Shown: positions 59,697-64,000 of the stretch, in pieces
Layout of the letters: each line of letters opens with the position of its first letter
How positions within the stretch are numbered: position 1 is the stretch's first letter
The notes under the pieces: generated by a model
Seen by the model: the letters and a program-made list of their open reading frames with translations, nothing else
The model's database searches: none
What the model was told of the DNA's origin: nothing
Position numbers and translations under genes: made by a program
Source: Tetrapyrgos nigripes
Lineage: Eukaryota; Basidiomycota; Agaricomycetes; Agaricales; Campanellaceae
Assembly (NCBI GenBank): GCA_013368315.1
Contig: JAACJM010000097.1
Location: 186,001 to 250,000, forward strand
DNA: 64,000 nucleotides
Direction of reading: 5' to 3'

Positions 59697-61084
59697 TTCA
59701 GGGCTCACCCTAGTCCTCTTATTCCCTTAAAAGAATGTCAAAAAACTGATATTATGGACCAAAATCTAAGTATGTATACGGTGATTCTGTACAGCATATC
59801 ACTGAGCTAGTTGCATTTTTCATCTTCATTTAGCGCTCAGTTTATACCCCAGTTTCGTTTTGTACTTGTTAGTGTATCACCACAACCAGACACCCACATA
59901 TCCCCTCCTCACATTTTCCCTACTTCCTACTACCTTCTGATCCTCTGTGTTACACCCCTTTTACATCCTTTTACCCTTATCCCCCATCTGAGCTAGTCTC
60001 TGTCCAGTTGAAGTGGTACTCCACCTTGCCTTGACTTTGATTACACTTCCTTTACTTCTTCTTTGAAGATTTGGTTTGTCTAGATCTATTGTGAGAGCTT
60101 TAGCGTCTTCCTACCCCTGAACTACACACCTCGTCTTGAGTGGAAGGTTGTTGTTGGTTGAGTCATTTGCCTTCGACCCCATGCTCAGTGTCTCATCATC
60201 ATCTGTCTTACTGTTGCTCTGTCTACGTCTACTGTTTGAGCCAAGTGTGTGCTCTACTTGTTTCAATCAAGTGATCTCAGGGTGCAAGACTCTGAATTCA
60301 CTTGCATATGGGCCCCACATGCTTCATACTATCTAGGAGGTTGTGCAAATGCAAATCTGACTACAGAAGATACTCAAATGAAAAGGAACAAGGTGAAGGA
60401 TTATGTATATTATATGGAGGCAGAATAACTTGGAATAATCAACAGAAGCAAGACAGGAGTAAAACTAAGTAAAAGCCTGAACATGTTATGGAGACAAACT
60501 GTATGATTGATCGACAATCAGGAATTTGGACATGTATCTACCATGTCATGATTAGACAAGGTTTTTCTGAGATCAGAGGTTACTAGAGTAGAGAAAGGAA
60601 AGTGATTGATTGACAGTAAACATGCCATTGCACTTATGATGGTCAGCATTGAAGCACGAAGAAAAGAAAGGAAAGTCATATGTATGTAAGTCAAAGTACA
60701 TAAATAACAATACAGGATCAAAAACAAACATGAGAATGATCATGAGTGAGTATGAGTATGAGTACAAGTTGAAGTACAACAGGTAACAAGTAACAAGTGG
60801 TGGAACTGTAGATGAAAAGAAATGAAGATACAGAAGAACTCAAGGGAGAAAAGAAATAAAGCCAAAAAGAGATGGAGAAATAAAAGAAATAGGAAAAATA
60901 AAGCTGTCAAATGGTCAAACAAGCTTGAATGTGTGAGCATCTATATGAGCTCATCACAAGTGTTGGGGGAGAAAAACAATGAAAGCAAAGGTAGTCATGT
61001 TATCACTCAAACAGCTCTATCAATCCACTCCTGTACCATAACCCTTTCTTCTGTCCTTGCATGTACACCTCCCCCATTTTCTCC
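59697..61084. other. Intergenic, no gene recognised
   Basis: Only short frames without family features were found. A long purine-rich stretch runs from about 60360 to 60990. The right end is the 3' flank of the DUF6699-like gene. Confidence 0.4.
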
Positions 61085-64000
61085 CTAACTCCTATTATTC
61101 CTCGACGTTCTCCCTGACCTTGAAGATCTTCCACTGGCACCACTTCTAGCACTTTGCACATCAGCATCAGTCCAACTATCCCCATCTTCATGGATATAAT
61201 GAACATTGTCACTGTCATTGTTGTCTACAGTATGCACAGTCACTGAATGGGAAGACCTTCATGCCATACGAGGTGGTGCCATACTCAATGCAAGAGTTGG
61301 TGTTATTGAAGTGGCTGTTGCTGTGGAGAGAGGTCTTGAGCTTGGAGCTTGGGATGGAGCTGCTCCACCAGAGGCAGTACCACCAACAGACAGCTGAACC
61401 TCGATACCCCCCTGTTCTCTATCTGCCCTTGACAACACATGTCTTCTCCCATCCCTACTACTACTATGTACCCTTCTCTCCTCCTCCTCCCTATGCTGCC
61501 TCTCCACCATCTGCTGCCTCTCCTCAAGAATCCTTGCCTCCTGCGTCGTTGGCAAATTATACCATTCATAAGTACACCAAGGTAACTCATCCACTTTCTT
61601 TGTTATCCCTTCTGGTTTCACCACTGCAGTTGAAGCAGCTACACCTCCTCCAGGATTCGTTGCATTACTCAGACCCATTAAAGCTTTTCTCTGATTGGAG
61701 ATGTACACTCCTACTTCTCTCATTCCTTCTATTTCTTTCATACCACCCCAACAGCCTTCACCACCTAATAAATCAATCTTGCGCATTCCCTCACCTAAGA
61801 CAACACCTGGTACACCTGGAGAACGAGATCGATTGAAGCGGTAGGCACGGGCAACAACTTGTTTCCTCCAAGAAGTCAAAATCCCAAACACAGATTGGGA
61901 AGTACGAGAGTATAAAGCTTGAGAAAGAGATTCGACAATATCTCCACAAGTAACACCCACATCAGGGTTAGATGCATTGATAGTAACTGTAAAGGGAAGA
62001 TGTGCAGCCGAACGAGTAGATGGGATAAGTGTAAGGGAAGTCACTCGAGGAAATGTAGCTGGATCTGCTCGACCTTGAGACCAAGAAACATTAGGTGGGT
62101 CATCGGAGTGTTGACACATTGCACTTGAGAAGAGTAAATTCCATTTAAGGTATGGGTTGGCCCTGTTGGTTTCAAGTTCAGAAGGGGGAGCAAGGAGAGG
62201 GTTGAGGATGGGTAAGACACCGAGGATGGATAGTTGGAGGGGAGTGAGGACTGGGCCATAGCCGGGTCCAGCAGTGAATGGGGGGAGACGGTCGCCTGTT
62301 GAGCCTGTGAGACGAGAGGAAGGGTGGAGGGAGTGGAGGGTTTCAGCCATTTGACCTCCAGCAGGCAACATAGCACTACCCACAAATGGCGTAGGTGCAA
62401 AATCAGGATATCTTCCCATAAACTCTACATTGACATTAGATTGTAAAGGTTTTGGTGCGATATTCAATACAAGAGTTGGTGTTATTGAAGTGGCTGTTGC
62501 TGTGGAGAGTGGTCTTGAGCTTGGAGCTTGGGATGGAGTTGCTCTACCAGAGGCAGTACCACCAGTGGACGGCTGAACCTCAATACCCCCCCATTCCCTA
62601 TCTGCCCTTGACAACACATGTATTCTTCCATCTCTACTATGCTCCCCCTCCTCCCTCACTCTCTGCTTACCCTCCTTCCTATGCTCCCTCTCCACCATCT
62701 GCTGCCTCTCCTCAAGAACCCTTGCCTCCTCCTGTGTCATCGGATAACTTGTCAAATTATACCATTCATAAGTACACCAAGGTAACTCATCCGCTCTCTT
62801 TGTTATCCCTTCTGGTTTCACCACTGCTGCTGCAGCAGCTACACCTCCTCCAGGATTCATCACATTATTCAGATCCATTAAAGCTTTTCGCTGATTGGAG
62901 ATGTACAATCCTACTTCTCTCATGCCCTCTATTTCTTTCATACCACCCCAACAGCCTTCACTGCCTAATAAATCAATCCGACGCATTCCTTTGCCTAAGA
63001 CACCACCTGGTACACCAGGAGAACGAGATCGGTTGAAGTGATAGGCACGGGTGACGACTTCTTTCCTCCGAGAAGTTAAAATCATAAACACAGATTGGGA
63101 AGTATGAGAGTATAAAGCTTGAGAAAGAGATTCAACAATATCTCCACAAGTAACACCCACATCAGGGTTAGATGCATTGATAGTAACCATAAATGGAAGA
63201 TGTGCAGCTGAATGAGTAGATGGGATAAGTGTAAGGGAAGTCACTCGAGGAAATGTAGCTGGATCTGCTCGACCTTGAGACCAAGAAACATTAGGTGGGT
63301 CATCAGAGCGTTGACACATTGCACTTGAGAAGAGTAAATTCCATTTAAGGTATGGGTTGGTTTTGTTGGTTTCAAGTTCAGAAGGGGGAGCGAGGAGAGG
63401 GTTGAGGATGGGTAAGACACCAAGGATGGATAGTTGGAGGGGAGTGAGGACTGGGCCATAGCCGGGTCCAGCAGTGAATGGGGGGAGATGGTCACCTGCT
63501 GAGCCTGTGAGACGAGAGGAAGGATAGAGGTAGTCGAGGGTTCCAGCCATTTGACCAAAGGAGAAGGGGCCGGGGGCAGGGGCAGATGGGGCCATGCCAC
63601 CTCCCATGCCACTGCCCATACTGCCCATACCACCCATGCCGCCTCCCATACCACCCATACCACCCATACCACCCATACCACCCCCCATACCTGGCATTCC
63701 ACCACCCATACCCATACCCATACCCCCAGGCATGCCTCCCATACCCATACCCCCCATGCCGCCCATAGCCCCGCCCATGCCTGGCATTCCACCTCCCACA
63801 CTTCCAGCCATCCTACCCATTCCCATACCAGCTCCCATATACGAAGTCCCCATACCCATACCATCCATTCCCATCCTAGGTGTAGACCAAGGGGACGACA
63901 TAGGCGCTTCAAAAGGCGTCATCCCAGGGTATCCACCACTCATTCCACCATCTCCTCCAGCAGGCAACGAATCACTACCCGCAAACAACGTAGGCGCGAA
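61085..64000 (-). CDS. Tandem DUF6699-like protein, partial at right edge
   Basis: The function is unknown. The frame is open to the window edge (64000), so the true start lies outside; the first in-frame codons here (FAPTLFAGSDSLPAGG) mirror an internal unit border (FAPTPFVGSAMLPAGG). Each unit has PPFTAGPGYGPVLTPLQLSI, LPILNPLLAPPSELETN, NPYLKWNLLFSSAMC, DPATFPRVTSLTLIPST and HLPF(M/T)VTINASNPDVGVTC with GDIVESLSQALY. This is the NPLL...W...hydrophobic-strand pattern I associate with DUF6699. The first unit in the window carries an insert of about 110 residues made of GMGG/MGGM repeats (63590-63840). The units are about 1.2 kb apart and nearly identical in DNA. A TGA at 61259-61261 ends the frame, but the same frame then continues with a Ser/Arg-rich acidic tail to TAG at 61085. 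Confidence 0.6.

Noticed and set aside
60136..60336. Hydrophobic 66-codon frame
   Set aside because: It is isolated in a repeat-rich stretch and has no promoter or family features.
63586..63768. Tyr/His/Pro-repeat plus-strand frame
   Set aside because: It is the antisense of the Met/Gly repeat in the DUF6699-like gene.

Overview
The window looks like nuclear DNA of a mushroom-forming basidiomycete (Agaricomycetes). Genes are dense and cut by many 45-60 nt GT-AG introns, a few apparently with GC donors. The families fit that group: secreted 'glycopeptide' proteins, an RlpA/barwin-type secreted protein, a secreted PEBP, a basidiomycete Zn2Cys6 regulator, and Plavaka, Tc1 and copia transposons. 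Exon maps were read by eye from frame, family similarity and splice motifs. Family names come from recognition, not from a database search.

Layout. 1-19.5 kb is mostly host genes on the minus strand: an LRR/F-box-like fragment read in frame after a 14-TM-type MFS transporter, a Zn2Cys6 transcription factor, a secreted glycopeptide-like gene with a decayed paralogue beside it, a cytosolic Hsp70 carrying two lesions, and a secreted protein with two PEBP domains. 20-27.3 kb is a Plavaka-type element: a transposase that looks intact, head to head with a DUF6698-like gene. 27.9-28.6 kb is a TA-flanked MITE. 29-33 kb returns to host genes: an RRM protein and an RlpA-like gene with a frameshift.

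35.1-41.9 kb is the highlight: a 6.78 kb element with inverted ends and a perfect 9-bp target duplication. It carries a DUF6589-type gene convergent with a RecQ helicase that appears fused to a C-terminal bromodomain. Both genes are disrupted. 44.8-51.8 kb is a second, decayed copy of the Plavaka/DUF6698 cassette. 52.7-54.3 kb is a Tc1/mariner element with 210-bp inverted repeats and an uninterrupted DD34E transposase. Next come a copia LTR with a gag remnant (54.5-56.6 kb) and a diverged 3-kb palindrome (56.7-59.7 kb). The right edge (61.1-64 kb) is a partial gene built from tandem DUF6699-like units.

The right two thirds is therefore a nested, repeat-rich compartment in which several genes end at in-frame stops where related proteins continue. 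Most of these stops could come from one C-to-T change on the coding strand. The left third is largely conserved host genes, but it also carries local decay (Hsp70, the glycopeptide paralogue).
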